From Akkermansiaceae bacterium (GTDB taxonomy: Bacteria > Verrucomicrobiota > Verrucomicrobiia > Verrucomicrobiales > Akkermansiaceae): 64,000 nt of DNA. Positions 53,310-63,122 of the stretch are shown piece after piece; position 1 is the first letter of the stretch, and each line of letters starts with the position of its first letter. The position numbers were made by a program, and so were the translations under genes. The notes below the pieces were generated by a model, which ran no database searches, was not told the DNA's origin, and saw nothing but the letters and a program-made list of their open reading frames with translations. Where the stretch lies: contig JAKMGP010000029.1 in assembly GCA_022424905.1 (NCBI GenBank), positions 20,635 through 84,634 on the forward strand, in the 5' to 3' direction.

Positions 53310-54130
53310 AGCCTCTCAATTTTCTAGCTCTTATCCTCTTTGTCGCGGGGCTCGTATGGGTTTTTACGCTAAGCGAAAAATCTGTGCGCCATATTCAGCG
53401 TTCTTACTATTCGGCAATCTCTCCCCTCATATCCAAAGGAAGTGAAACCGAAGCATTCGCAAATAAATTCTTAGAAGAAGTTGAACACTCCGCAGATCTT
53501 GAAAAACGGGTTGAGCAAGTGATCGAAGAACGTGATCGCTTTAAGCTCATAGCCGGACGGGTGCGCGAACTTGAGGCGGAAAATAATCAGCTCAGAAATG
53601 CGCTCGATTTCAAAAAGAAGACCCAATTTGATGTGGTTGCAGCCCGCGTCATTCGAAAACAGCCTCAGATGTGGGGCAAAACTATAGAGATCGATCGAGG
53701 AACCGATGACGGATTCGAAGCCGATCCTGAATTTGACCTTTGTGTCCTCGCTTCGAACGGCGGCTTAGTGGGCCGCCTCCAGCTTTCAGGCGAGCAAATT
53801 TCATCAGTGCTTCTTATCACCGACGAGATCTCGCAGGTCTCGGCGGAAGTCGAGGGCACTAGCGAAGTCGGCATCATTGTAGGCCGACAAACCACCTTTG
53901 GCCAGACGCCTCGTTTGCGGCTGCGCTATCTCTCTAAGACCGCCATCCTCCAAAAAGGAATGAAGGTCTACACCGATGGGCGGGGGAAGTTGTTTCCTTC
54001 AAACATTCCTATCGGAACTATCGAAGACTTTGAAGTAGGCCCCGTTTACGGCGAGGCGGAAATCAAACCAGCGGTTGACTTCACCAACCTGAAAAATGTC
54101 TTCGTCATTACCGACTCACCCGGTGATTAA
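53306..54130 (+). CDS. mreC: Rod-shape-determining protein MreC
   Basis: 274 residues: one N-terminal membrane helix ([17 protein letters not shown]), a periplasmic coiled coil (about 50-100, [30 protein letters not shown]) and a beta-rich C-terminal domain ([36 protein letters not shown]). It links MreB filaments to PBP2 and the wall synthases. Start overlaps mreB by four bases. Confidence 0.95.
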   Translation: MKPLNFLALILFVAGLVWVFTLSEKSVRHIQRSYYSAISPLISKGSETEAFANKFLEEVEHSADLEKRVEQVIEERDRFKLIAGRVRELEAENNQLRNALDFKKKTQFDVVAARVIRKQPQMWGKTIEIDRGTDDGFEADPEFDLCVLASNGGLVGRLQLSGEQISSVLLITDEISQVSAEVEGTSEVGIIVGRQTTFGQTPRLRLRYLSKTAILQKGMKVYTDGRGKLFPSNIPIGTIEDFEVGPVYGEAEIKPAVDFTNLKNVFVITDSPGD

Positions 54131-54139
54131 GACCAAGAC

Positions 54140-54700
54140 ATGTTTCTATATTCCATAAGTCTAATCGGACTCCTTCTCCTAAGCTGTATTGTTCAGCAGT
54201 TTCTTCCGTCTATCTCCTCTTGGTATGACGCTCGTATTCTCATCCTCCCCCTAATCGTCCTCTGCGGATCAGTCACCGTTTCAACCGGCATCATGCTGAT
54301 CCTTGCTTATCTCGGAGGATTTCTATGGGATGCTCAACAAATCCTTTCTGTCACACAAGGCGACCCCATCGTATATCAAAATTCGCCAGACTCTCTGAAA
54401 TTTGGCTACTCCGTGATACTCTACACTTTGATGGGATTCCTTATGCAGGGAATCAGACCAATTTTCCGTGAAGGCAAATGGTATCTTTCAGCTATTCTCG
54501 CAGGAGTTGCGATTTTTCTTTATCTCTTTGTGGAATACCTTCTTCGTGGATTCGTTGGTGGTGGATTCCACAGAAATGACGGTATGATCCAACAAATTTG
54601 GGCTAGCTCGGTCCTCACGATGTTACTTTCCCCTTTTATATTCTGGATTCTATTTCGCGTTGCCGACCTTTGCGGTCACACCATCCGATACAAAACATAG
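54140..54700 (+). CDS. mreD: Rod-shape-determining protein MreD
   Basis: 186 residues, strongly hydrophobic, with five or six transmembrane helices (LIGLLLLSCIVQQFLPS, ILPLIVLCGSVTV, LILAYLGGFLWDAQQ, YTLMGFLMQGIRPIF, AILAGVAIFLYLFVEYLLRG). Sequence is weakly conserved, as usual for MreD, and the placement between mreC and mrdA with a nine-base gap is the main support. Confidence 0.82.
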   Translation: MFLYSISLIGLLLLSCIVQQFLPSISSWYDARILILPLIVLCGSVTVSTGIMLILAYLGGFLWDAQQILSVTQGDPIVYQNSPDSLKFGYSVILYTLMGFLMQGIRPIFREGKWYLSAILAGVAIFLYLFVEYLLRGFVGGGFHRNDGMIQQIWASSVLTMLLSPFIFWILFRVADLCGHTIRYKT

Positions 54701-54704
54701 TCAT

Positions 54705-56861
54705 ATGGAACCAAAGTATCGTATAAGACTCTTTTTGCTCACCGCCCTCATTCTAATGGGGTGTGGCACTCTTCTTTCGCGACTTTACGAATTTCAAATC
54801 GACCGGCGAGCCCAGTTTGTCGCCAAGATTCCTATCACTCACACCGTAGAAATTCGCGAGCCGGGAGCTCGTGGCCGTATCGTCGATCGCAACGGCGTAG
54901 TTCTCGCCCGCAATCGGAGATCCTATGAAATTGTTTTCAATCTCGAGGACATTTACGCCGGCTACAAGGAATACAAAAAATCACTAACTGATGAGAACGA
55001 AGGCCAGGAACAGGACGAAAACCCACTACTGGCCGAGGTTGAAAGAAAGGCTCCAGATGACGAAATGATTGTCGAAGCAGTTCGCGAGTGGGTGATCCCT
55101 CAACTTGAATCATTTGGCCTCACTGGGCAACGATACACAAGGGATATCGGAACTCACTACAAGACCTATCGTGGCCTTGTTCCCTATCGCTACCGGCAAG
55201 ATCTGACGGCAGACCAATTTGCAAAGATCGCGGTCCGGAGTCACGAAATTCCCGGCGTGGAAGTGCGTGTCATGCCCCGGCGTGTATATCCCTACGGGGC
55301 ACTTGCGGGACACATTATCGGCTACGTCAAACAGTGGGCGAAAGGAGACATTCCTGACGAATATCGAGGAAAGCAAAATAAAAACAGACACTTCCAAGGA
55401 GATGCCAAAGGTCTGACTGGCGTGGAGTTTACAACAGATGAATTCTTAAAAGGAAAGGCTGGTAAACGGATCCTTGTTCGCAATGAAAGAAACAAGGTCA
55501 TCGCAACTGAAGACTACCAACCCGCTCGTGAAGGTGCCGAGGTCCAACTCACCATCGACAGCCGCATTCAACTGATCGTTGCGAACGTCATGCGCCTCAT
55601 TGGACGTGGTGCCGCCGTGGTGATGGATCCAAATACTGGCGAAGTTCTCGCAATGGTTTCCGTCCCGAACTTTGACCCCAACGACTTTATACCCGCGATC
55701 ACAGAAGCTCGCTTTGCAGAGTATAATACAAATCGGGCACGGCCTCTCATAAACCGTGCCATCGGGCGCTACATTCCGGGCTCTACCTTTAAACTTCCCA
55801 CCGCAATCGCCGCGGCCTGCCACGAGAAAACAAATTTCTGGCACAACTGCCTCGGATTTAGCCAATTTGGAAAAACAAAGATTCGCTGCTGGAAAACATA
55901 TGGACATGGCTCCCTCAGCCTGACCGATTCCATCCAACGGTCCTGCAATCCCTATTTCATGTCACTTGCGGGAACTCTGGGTTCCAAAGCCATGGTAAAT
56001 ACATTCGAGCTAGTGGGCTTTGGCAAAAGATCCGGCATTCTACTCCCCTCCGAAGATCCCGGATTCCTTCCAGGAAGTGACACTTGGAGACGTAAATATC
56101 CGGGAGCATCAATGACCCGAGCAACTCTTGCACAATTTGCAATTGGTCAGAGTCAATCCCTCGCCACTCCACTTCAAGTCTGCTCTGTCGCAGCGACAAT
56201 TGCTAACGGAGGAAAATACTACCAACCTCGTATCGTTCGCCGGATTCTTGGTGAAGATCCAAATGGAGAAGCGCAAATCATCAAAGAAAATATTCCAATC
56301 GTCAAAACGAACCTGATCGATGAAGGCGTTAGCGAAGCTGAAATGGACATGATTAGACTAGGTATGTGGAAAGCTGTTAATGAGCTAGGGGGAACCGCCA
56401 CTAAAGTTGCTTTAGAAGATGTTTTTGTTGCCGCAAAAACAGGCACAGCTCAGACAGGCAAGACAAACATTGAGCACACTCACAACGCTTGGACCACTTC
56501 TTTTGCACCGTTTGAGAAGCCTCGATACGCCATCTGCGTGATGGTTGAGAACGGCAAAAGTGGTGGCGCAGTCGCCGGAGTTCTTTCCCAAAGAATCTAT
56601 CGCGAAATCTTCAATATGGAGGCCGGATTAAACATGCGGATTACCCACCTCGGGACCTATCCCGGAAACTTTGAGGCCTTCGAAAAAATTGAAATTCCCG
56701 AAGGCGAAATCTATTCTTTGACTGAGAATAATGAGGGTGAGACCGGCGATGAAATCGGCGACGTTCTTCTTTCACAAGAACCACCTACCTTACTCACCCC
56801 AAATGAAAATCTTCTCCCATCAATCGCACCGACTCCTGATCGAGAAGCGAACAGTAACTAA
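54705..56861 (+). CDS. mrdA: Penicillin-binding protein 2, transpeptidase
   Basis: 718 residues from the ATG at 54705. One N-terminal helix (LFLLTALILMGCGTLLSRLYEF), a dimerisation/pedestal domain with GARGRIVDRNGVVLARN, then the transpeptidase: acyl-serine STFK in PGSTFKLP, SCN in IQRSCNPYFMSLAG, and KTGTAQTG. It cross-links peptidoglycan during elongation. The C terminus has an acidic tail of about 60 residues not found in E. coli PBP2 (EIGDVLLSQEPPTLL). It follows mreD by four bases; rodA is not adjacent. Confidence 0.95.
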   Translation: MEPKYRIRLFLLTALILMGCGTLLSRLYEFQIDRRAQFVAKIPITHTVEIREPGARGRIVDRNGVVLARNRRSYEIVFNLEDIYAGYKEYKKSLTDENEGQEQDENPLLAEVERKAPDDEMIVEAVREWVIPQLESFGLTGQRYTRDIGTHYKTYRGLVPYRYRQDLTADQFAKIAVRSHEIPGVEVRVMPRRVYPYGALAGHIIGYVKQWAKGDIPDEYRGKQNKNRHFQGDAKGLTGVEFTTDEFLKGKAGKRILVRNERNKVIATEDYQPAREGAEVQLTIDSRIQLIVANVMRLIGRGAAVVMDPNTGEVLAMVSVPNFDPNDFIPAITEARFAEYNTNRARPLINRAIGRYIPGSTFKLPTAIAAACHEKTNFWHNCLGFSQFGKTKIRCWKTYGHGSLSLTDSIQRSCNPYFMSLAGTLGSKAMVNTFELVGFGKRSGILLPSEDPGFLPGSDTWRRKYPGASMTRATLAQFAIGQSQSLATPLQVCSVAATIANGGKYYQPRIVRRILGEDPNGEAQIIKENIPIVKTNLIDEGVSEAEMDMIRLGMWKAVNELGGTATKVALEDVFVAAKTGTAQTGKTNIEHTHNAWTTSFAPFEKPRYAICVMVENGKSGGAVAGVLSQRIYREIFNMEAGLNMRITHLGTYPGNFEAFEKIEIPEGEIYSLTENNEGETGDEIGDVLLSQEPPTLLTPNENLLPSIAPTPDREANSN

Positions 56862-56899
56862 TCAACCAAACTTTTACTCTTATTAACTAATTTAATCAT

Positions 56900-58492
56900 A
56901 TGATCCAAAAAATCAAAAACGCGCTTGGCTTAACCAGTGTTGACCCTCGCGAAGGGCGCACCATTATCGTCAACTCAGAAACACTTGAACGTCGGACCGC
57001 CCTTCTTGAGGATGGTGTCCTTGAAGAATACAATGTCGAACGTAACGGCGACGACAACATCGTCGGCGGAATCTTCAAGGGCCGCGTCAAAAACATCGAA
57101 CAGGGCCTAAAAGCCATGTTTGTTGATATTGGCCTCGAAAAAAATGCCTTCCTTCACTTTTGGGATGCTATCCCAGCTGCACTCGATGGAGGTCTTGAAG
57201 AAATCCGTCGTGAAGGACGGCCACAAAAAAAACAAAAGAAAATCACTTCTAAGGACATCCCAAGCATTTACCCAGTCGGCTCAGAAATCATGATACAGGT
57301 GTCGAAAGGTGCAATCGGGAACAAAGGGCCGAGGGTGACGACTAACATTTCACTTGCGGGTCGTTACCTTGTTCTGATGCCTTATTCCGATCAATTCGGC
57401 ATCTCGCGACGCATTGACGACCCGAAGGAGCGACAACGCCTTCGCAAAATCATGCAGCGCCTGAGCGTTCCTGAAGGCATGGGCATCATTATGCGCACAG
57501 TCGCCACCAGCACCCGCGCTCGCCATTTCGTCCGCGACCTCGCGATGCTCCTAGAACAATGGGAACAAGTCGACGACATTAGAAATAACAAAAGTGCTCC
57601 GGCTTGCTGTTTTCGAGAACCTGATCTTGTCGAAGGAACCGCCGCAAATTTCCTTACAGACGAAGTTGATAAGATTATTTGTGATGACGAAAAGACGACC
57701 GCACACATTCGCGAGATTGCCGCAAAGGTCTCGCGTCGCGCCAAGCGTAAGATTCACTACCTTTACTCCAAACAAACTATTTTTGAACGATTCGGCATTC
57801 AAAAGCAGATCGACGAGGCCTTCATGCGCCAAGTTTGGCTCCCCTGTGGTGGCTACATCGTTATTGATGAGACTGAAGCCCTAATTTCTGTCGACGTTAA
57901 TACTGGGCGAAACCGAGGATCAAAAGACGTTGATAAGGTCCTTCTTCAAACGAATATTGAGGCCGCCGAAGAAGTCGCCCGGCAACTGAGACTTCGAAAT
58001 ATTGGAGGCCTTGTTGTAGTCGATTTTATTGATATGCGACATCGCCGCGACCAACAGGCAGTCTATCGAGCGATGAAAGAGCGACTCAAACGGGACAAGG
58101 CAAAAACCCAAGTCCTTCAAATTTCATCTGTTGGACTCATGGAAATGACACGTCAACGATTGAACGAGAGCCTCCTCGACTCAACTCTCGAGCCCTGCAC
58201 CTATTGTCAAGGGCGCGCTCGGATTAAGACGACAATGTCTATGAGTATTGAAATCCAACGTCGACTCAATACCGTAATTCAACGCCAGCAGGAAAATGAC
58301 GAAGATGGAGATCTGATTGTTATGGTCAATACCGATGTTTTGAATCGTTTTAAGTCCGAGGATTCTAAGATCCTCATGGAACTAGAACGCTCACATAGCG
58401 GGCGACTCATCTTCAGGAGCGACGCTACTCTTCACAGGGAGCGCTTCGCAATTATTGACGCCAAATCTGAAAAGCCTATTGTTCAATACTAA
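56900..58492 (+). CDS. rng: Ribonuclease G/E
   Basis: 530 residues of RNase E/G catalytic core: an S1 domain with insertion (GGIFKGRVKNIEQGLKAMFVDIGLEKNAFLHF), the catalytic aspartates in DETEALISVDVNTGR and GGLVVVDFIDM, and the zinc-link CTYCQGRA that holds the dimer. It lacks the long C-terminal scaffold of E. coli RNase E, so it is RNase G-like. Processes rRNA and mRNA 5'-monophosphate ends. It sits 38 bases after mrdA, the same order as in the proteobacterial mre region. Confidence 0.95.
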   Translation: MIQKIKNALGLTSVDPREGRTIIVNSETLERRTALLEDGVLEEYNVERNGDDNIVGGIFKGRVKNIEQGLKAMFVDIGLEKNAFLHFWDAIPAALDGGLEEIRREGRPQKKQKKITSKDIPSIYPVGSEIMIQVSKGAIGNKGPRVTTNISLAGRYLVLMPYSDQFGISRRIDDPKERQRLRKIMQRLSVPEGMGIIMRTVATSTRARHFVRDLAMLLEQWEQVDDIRNNKSAPACCFREPDLVEGTAANFLTDEVDKIICDDEKTTAHIREIAAKVSRRAKRKIHYLYSKQTIFERFGIQKQIDEAFMRQVWLPCGGYIVIDETEALISVDVNTGRNRGSKDVDKVLLQTNIEAAEEVARQLRLRNIGGLVVVDFIDMRHRRDQQAVYRAMKERLKRDKAKTQVLQISSVGLMEMTRQRLNESLLDSTLEPCTYCQGRARIKTTMSMSIEIQRRLNTVIQRQQENDEDGDLIVMVNTDVLNRFKSEDSKILMELERSHSGRLIFRSDATLHRERFAIIDAKSEKPIVQY

Positions 58493-58510
58493 ACTTTATT
58501 ATTCTTCAAA

Positions 58511-59488
58511 ATGATCATCCCGATTCTACGCAGCATATTAGTGGGGATCGGGGTATTCATGTTTATCCCTCTCACCTCTTGTTCCGCCCAGAACCCCACG
58601 GCCAAGCAGGCACAAATACGGCTGGGCAAAACGACTTTCCGCTCTTTTGATGGAGCAGAATTTCCTTATACTAAGTGGTCCTCCAAGGAGGACTCCAAAC
58701 TAGTAATCATCGGAGTTCACGGCATCAGCGGTGCAGCTTCGGACTTTCGGCCTCTTGCCAAACATATCTTAGCCAAACATCCCAATATAACGCTTTACGG
58801 CGCCGAAACACGGGGACAAGGCAAAGACCCTATCAAAGAACGACGTGGCCATATTCACAATCGAGAAGAATGGTTCAAAGACCTAACGACCTTCACAAGC
58901 TTGGTCCGTAAGCGACACCCAAAAGCGAAGATTATCTGGTGTGGCGAAAGCATGGGCTCACTCATCGTTCTCCATACCTATGCGCAGATCAAAAAACACG
59001 GTGTCCGCTGCGACGCCATGATCCTAGCATCACCCATAACTGATATTCGTTCTGATTTTCCACAATGGAAAATCTCAGCTGCAAACCTTGCCGGATATCT
59101 TTTTCCGAAAGCAAGAGTTTCACTAGAAAGTCTCTCCGGGCAGGATGAAGTCCGGGTAACGAAGAATACCATCCACCAAGAGCAGGCCGCCACCAACTCA
59201 TACCATATTCGTAAACACACCCTCCGACTACTCACCACTTTGGGTAAGATGATGCAAACTTCCCAGGTAGCTTCGCAACAACTCGATCTCCCACTTCTAG
59301 TTCTTCATGGCGGGAAAGATGTCTTTTCTGACCCTAAAGACGTAAAACGATTTTTTGACGGACTTCCGGAAAAAACTCGTGCCACCAGGAAATTCTACCC
59401 TGAGAGCTTTCACCTTCTCTTTCATGACCACCAAAGCGATAAGGTTGTCGCTGATATAACCACTTGGGTTAACAAGCTTCCGGAGTGA
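58511..59488 (+). CDS. Monoacylglycerol-lipase-like lipoprotein (alpha/beta hydrolase)
   Basis: 325 residues. The signal peptide ends in LTSC (Cys24), so it is lipid-anchored. The alpha/beta hydrolase core has GVHGISGAASDF (oxyanion region), the nucleophile elbow GESMG with Ser147, and later LVLHGGKDVFSDP (Asp) and SFHLLFHD (His), as in Hydrolase_4/monoacylglycerol lipases. Natural substrate unknown. It lies 18 bases after rng. Confidence 0.85.
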   Translation: MIIPILRSILVGIGVFMFIPLTSCSAQNPTAKQAQIRLGKTTFRSFDGAEFPYTKWSSKEDSKLVIIGVHGISGAASDFRPLAKHILAKHPNITLYGAETRGQGKDPIKERRGHIHNREEWFKDLTTFTSLVRKRHPKAKIIWCGESMGSLIVLHTYAQIKKHGVRCDAMILASPITDIRSDFPQWKISAANLAGYLFPKARVSLESLSGQDEVRVTKNTIHQEQAATNSYHIRKHTLRLLTTLGKMMQTSQVASQQLDLPLLVLHGGKDVFSDPKDVKRFFDGLPEKTRATRKFYPESFHLLFHDHQSDKVVADITTWVNKLPE

Positions 59489-59622
59489 GGTGCATGCATT
59501 CCCCTCTCCTGAGAGTGTTATTTTTCATATACTTCTAAAAAGCGCTCTCTTTCTGGTAGAAACCACGAGGACTTGAAAACAACATCTCGCCGAAAGAAGG
59601 CTAATGTTTTAATCTTCCCCCC

Positions 59623-60588
59623 ATGGCAGCAGGCGGAAAACGAAGGGTCATCGAAAGCATCACTGTTCAGGAATTTCTGGAAAGACACGGAGATGACCTC
59701 GAATTGAGTACTGAGCACCCAGTAACTGGACTCGATCGAGTGATTGAAGAACCCGCGGTCAATCGTCCGGGGCTCGCCTTAGCAGGCTTTATCGACTACT
59801 TCGCAAAAAAGCGCGTTCAGGTTCTGGGGAATTCAGAAAATTCCTATCTTGAAAAACTCTCGGACAAACTTCGCCTTGAGCGCTTCAAAATTCTTTGCGA
59901 ACAAGATATTCCCTGCCTGATCATTGCCCGCGGACATGACCTCTCGCCTATTCTTAAAGAAGTAGCTCGAGAGAAAAACATCGCTATCCTACACACTCCC
60001 CGACCAACCATGTCGTTGCTTAACGCTGCTACCATTAGCCTCGAAAATGATTTCGCCCATCGCACTGCCCTGCACGGTTGCATGGTCGACTATCGAGGGA
60101 TCGGCGTTCTAATAATGGGAGAAAGCGGATCCGGAAAAAGTGAGACCGCAATTGGTCTATTGGAAAAAGGGGCGGCACTGGTCGCTGATGATTCGGTTCA
60201 GCTGAAGCAAATTAATGGCGAGCTATCAGCAAGTGCAAAGGACTTTGCAAGAGGCTATTTGGAGATGCGAGGTATTGGCATCATCAATGTTGCCAATCTC
60301 TATGGTCTATCGGCTATTCGACCTGAGAAACGGTTAGACCTGGTAGTAGAATTAAAATCAGCAAGCGATCTCAATAAAGTCGACCGAATTGGAATATCGC
60401 AGAAAAAAATGCGAATCCTCGACGTCGAAATCCCTCTTGTCGAGATCCCAGTAGCTGCTGGAAGAGACACAGCAAGACTGATTGGCGTCGCCGCACTTGA
60501 TCTCCAACTCCGAAAAATCGGCTACGACATGGCTGACGAATTCAACCAAAGGCTTCTTTCTCAAATGAACCTCAATTCAGATGACTAG
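59623..60588 (+). CDS. hprK: HPr kinase/phosphorylase
   Basis: 321 residues. N-terminal domain (GLALAGFIDYFAKKRVQVLGN) and C-terminal kinase domain with Walker A GESGSGKS (166-173), VADDSVQL (catalytic Asp) and the HprK signature EMRGIGIINVANLYG (214-228). It phosphorylates and dephosphorylates HPr Ser46 to couple carbon supply to metabolism and transport. No HPr or PTS gene is in the window. The next gene overlaps by eight bases. Confidence 0.95.
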   Translation: MAAGGKRRVIESITVQEFLERHGDDLELSTEHPVTGLDRVIEEPAVNRPGLALAGFIDYFAKKRVQVLGNSENSYLEKLSDKLRLERFKILCEQDIPCLIIARGHDLSPILKEVAREKNIAILHTPRPTMSLLNAATISLENDFAHRTALHGCMVDYRGIGVLIMGESGSGKSETAIGLLEKGAALVADDSVQLKQINGELSASAKDFARGYLEMRGIGIINVANLYGLSAIRPEKRLDLVVELKSASDLNKVDRIGISQKKMRILDVEIPLVEIPVAAGRDTARLIGVAALDLQLRKIGYDMADEFNQRLLSQMNLNSDD

Positions 60589-60853
60589 TGAGTCCTCATG
60601 GTCTGTCTATCTGATTCGTTGTGGCGATGATTCACTCTATTGCGGTATTACAAATAATGTCGCACGGCGTCTGAAAGAACATCAATCGCAGGGCCCCAAG
60701 TGCGCCAAATATTTACGGGGCCGAACTCCGTTTAATTTGGTCTATGAAAGGGTGATTGGAAATCGAGCAGATGCGTCAAGCGAGGAATACCGGATCAAAC
60801 AACTTTCCCGTAAAGCAAAAGAGCTTCTTATTGCTCAAAAAGTTCCTTCTTAA
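60581..60853 (+). CDS. GIY-YIG nuclease family protein
   Basis: 90 residues of single GIY-YIG domain, UPF0213/YhbQ-like: WSVYLIRCGDDSLYCGITNNVARRLKEH carries the YLI...YCGITN core, and ASSEEYRIKQLSRKAKELL supplies the catalytic Glu. A role in DNA repair is suggested for relatives. It overlaps the end of hprK by eight bases in another frame. Confidence 0.92.
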   Translation: MTSESSWSVYLIRCGDDSLYCGITNNVARRLKEHQSQGPKCAKYLRGRTPFNLVYERVIGNRADASSEEYRIKQLSRKAKELLIAQKVPS

Positions 60854-60929
60854 GGATAAAGAGACCTTTGCTGCTTAAAATGCTAATTCGAAGTGCAAAG
60901 CTAATAATATACGGTATCTTTAAACATTC

Positions 60930-61448
60930 ATGAATCGTCGAGTAATCCCCCTACTTTCTTTTCTGTGCCTTTTAACTCATTGCTCATCGACGCCTCCTGA
61001 CTCCTCGTTAGGCCCCTCAACTCTCCCAATTCTTTCAAGCCCGGCCCGAGCTAATGCTTGGGGCGCCCCCGAGAAGACCAAAACAAGAGACGGTTACGAA
61101 CTTCTCTACACTAATCCTGCCAACAACAAAGAAAAGCTCACGATTACCGGGTCAAGTGAGCTCATGTTCTTTCTTCTTTATCCACCGCATCTGAGAGGCA
61201 CTCGCATTATTGACGGCAACACATTTCAGGTCGATGAAGCACAGCTCTGGAAAAAGGCACGAGTCGCAAACCAAACCGTAAAGTGGTATCATGCTCACCT
61301 ACCCTCGACGCACTACGGCGGCATTTTTCGGACCTTAGGAACAGAACTCAAAAATGGCTCAGGCAAAATTGGCCAGTATCGCATTGAAGTTGAAGGCACA
61401 AAAAACCAGATGCAAACTTGGCTTTCAGAGTTACGATTCCGCCAATAA
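60930..61448 (+). CDS. Lipoprotein of unknown function
   Basis: 172 residues with a signal peptide and lipobox-like LTHCSS (Cys19). A proline/serine-rich linker (TPPDSSLGPSTLPILSSP) leads to a globular domain of about 110 residues containing NANAW-like ANAWGAPEKTKTRDGYELLYTNP and WKKARVANQTVKWYHAHLPS. No known family recognised. Its stop overlaps the next start as TAATG. Confidence 0.75.
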   Translation: MNRRVIPLLSFLCLLTHCSSTPPDSSLGPSTLPILSSPARANAWGAPEKTKTRDGYELLYTNPANNKEKLTITGSSELMFFLLYPPHLRGTRIIDGNTFQVDEAQLWKKARVANQTVKWYHAHLPSTHYGGIFRTLGTELKNGSGKIGQYRIEVEGTKNQMQTWLSELRFRQ

Positions 61449-62185
61449 TGAATGGACCGAAAACTGCTCTTATCACCGGGGCCAATGGAGGAGTTGGATC
61501 AGCTCTGTCTCGTAAGCTTCACTCAGCTGGAACCAGGCTTGTTGTGGCCGGAAGAAACGAGAGCGCACTAAGAGAGCTTTCATCTGACTTGGGCGTCAAA
61601 TCTCTCATCTGTGATTTCACTCAGCCCGATGAGGTCGCCTCCTGTGTTACCTCAGCAATCGAAGAACTCGGCGAAATCGAAGCGGTCGCTCATTGTATCG
61701 GCTCAATCCTCCTTAAACCGGCGCATCTAACCTCGATCCCCGACTGGCAGTCTGTCATCGATACAAATCTCAACTCAGCCTTCTACCTCCTCCACAATTT
61801 GGGAAGACCCATGAGTAAATCCGGCGGCTCCATTGCTTTTGTCACCTCAGTCGCAGCTGAAAAAGGCCTCTCCAACCACGAGGCAATCGCATCAGCAAAG
61901 GCTGGTCTTGCGGGACTCACCCGCTCAGCAGCCGCGACCTACGCGAGAAACCAACTACGGATCAACTGTGTCGCACCAGGACTCACAGACACCCCACTTG
62001 CAGCCCCGATTACCAATAATGAATCGGCACGCAAATTCTCTGAAGCCATGCACCCACTTGGCAGGCTTGGAAGTCCCAATGAAATTGCCACCGCCCTCTT
62101 CTTTCTTCTTTCACCAGATAACACTTGGATTACTGGGCAAACGCTTTCGGTAGACGGCGGACTTTCCTCCCTACAGACAAAGTAG
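61448..62185 (+). CDS. Short-chain dehydrogenase-like protein without the catalytic tyrosine
   Basis: 245 residues of SDR fold resembling FabG: TGANGGVGSAL (NADP-binding TGxxxGxG), ICDFTQPDE, the conserved Asn in DTNLNSAFYLL, Ser in VTSVAAEKG, Lys in SAKAGLAGL, and GLTDTPLA and SVDGG near the end. Where SDR enzymes have the Y of YxxxK, this protein has I (NHEAIASAK), so oxidoreductase chemistry by the usual mechanism is doubtful; a non-catalytic or altered role is possible. The start overlaps the lipoprotein stop. Confidence 0.85.
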   Translation: MNGPKTALITGANGGVGSALSRKLHSAGTRLVVAGRNESALRELSSDLGVKSLICDFTQPDEVASCVTSAIEELGEIEAVAHCIGSILLKPAHLTSIPDWQSVIDTNLNSAFYLLHNLGRPMSKSGGSIAFVTSVAAEKGLSNHEAIASAKAGLAGLTRSAAATYARNQLRINCVAPGLTDTPLAAPITNNESARKFSEAMHPLGRLGSPNEIATALFFLLSPDNTWITGQTLSVDGGLSSLQTK

Positions 62186-62198
62186 TCACCTACCAAGG

Positions 62199-63044
62199 CT
62201 ATCCGCCGTGCCAATGGAGTTTCTTTCGAAGGGTCTCATAGAAAGAATGTCCAGGGAGCCGCACCAATCTAAGGTTTGCGTCGTGGCAAGTGACTCTAAC
62301 AACACTGTCTTTTTCAATTCGGAGAATATCCCGGCCATCAACTGAAAAAAGAATCGATTCCTCTCCATCGCCAGCCGGTGCAAGCTCAATCACAGATTTT
62401 TCACCGACCACTAACGAGCGGTTACTCATGCTGTGGGGGCAGATCGGAGTGATGACAAAGACTCCCGCGTGGGGACCAAGCAGGGGCCCACCTGCCGCCA
62501 TTGAGTAGGCAGTCGAACCTGTCGGTGTCGCCACAATTAATCCATCAGCTCGATAATGATTTAAAAGCTCCCCATCCACCCTCGCTTCAAGCGAAACCAA
62601 GCGCCCAGTCTCTCCCCGCATCAACACCGCTTCGTTGAGAGCTAAAAATTGGTGTGCCTCACCACCTTCCTCAGTCATCTCTACCTTAAGCATACTTCGC
62701 TCAACGATATTCATTTCTCCTTTAGCCAAATGATCGCCAAGCAAATCAATTTCCTCATCAGTACAAGCTGTTAAAAAACCAAGCGTCCCAATATTCACCC
62801 CCGCAATCGGAATCGGCCGAGGCCCTAAACGATGGAGGGTCTTAAGTAAGGTTCCATCCCCTCCAAGCGAAATGACAAGGTCAGCTCCATCAGCAAAATC
62901 CAACTTGCCCACCTCCTGAATCAAACGTGCTGTTTCTTCTTCGAGAACGACCTCGATGCCACGCTCTAAAAGACATTCTCGAACATTTCGCACCGCCATC
63001 GGGGCATCTGTCTTCCGGGGATGAGCAACGATAGCGACCTTCAC
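62199..63044 (-). CDS. nadK: NAD kinase
   Basis: 281 residues from the GTG at 63044 (VKVAIVAHPRK), which has AGGG at good spacing; a TTG at 63080 would add 12 residues. Phosphorylates NAD to NADP. The diacylglycerol-kinase-like motif GGDGTLLKTLH, GVNIGTLGFLT, NEAVLMRGETGRL, and the substrate-binding DGLIVATPTGSTAYSMAAGGP are all present. It is divergent from the MoeB-rhodanese gene. Confidence 0.94.
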   Translation of the reverse strand: MKVAIVAHPRKTDAPMAVRNVRECLLERGIEVVLEEETARLIQEVGKLDFADGADLVISLGGDGTLLKTLHRLGPRPIPIAGVNIGTLGFLTACTDEEIDLLGDHLAKGEMNIVERSMLKVEMTEEGGEAHQFLALNEAVLMRGETGRLVSLEARVDGELLNHYRADGLIVATPTGSTAYSMAAGGPLLGPHAGVFVITPICPHSMSNRSLVVGEKSVIELAPAGDGEESILFSVDGRDILRIEKDSVVRVTCHDANLRLVRLPGHSFYETLRKKLHWHGG

Positions 63045-63122
63045 GGCCGTTACCCTAGCACTCACGCTGAACTCAGGCAATCGTTCCTTGCCTGACGAGA
63101 ATTAACGCGACATCGTTGACCC

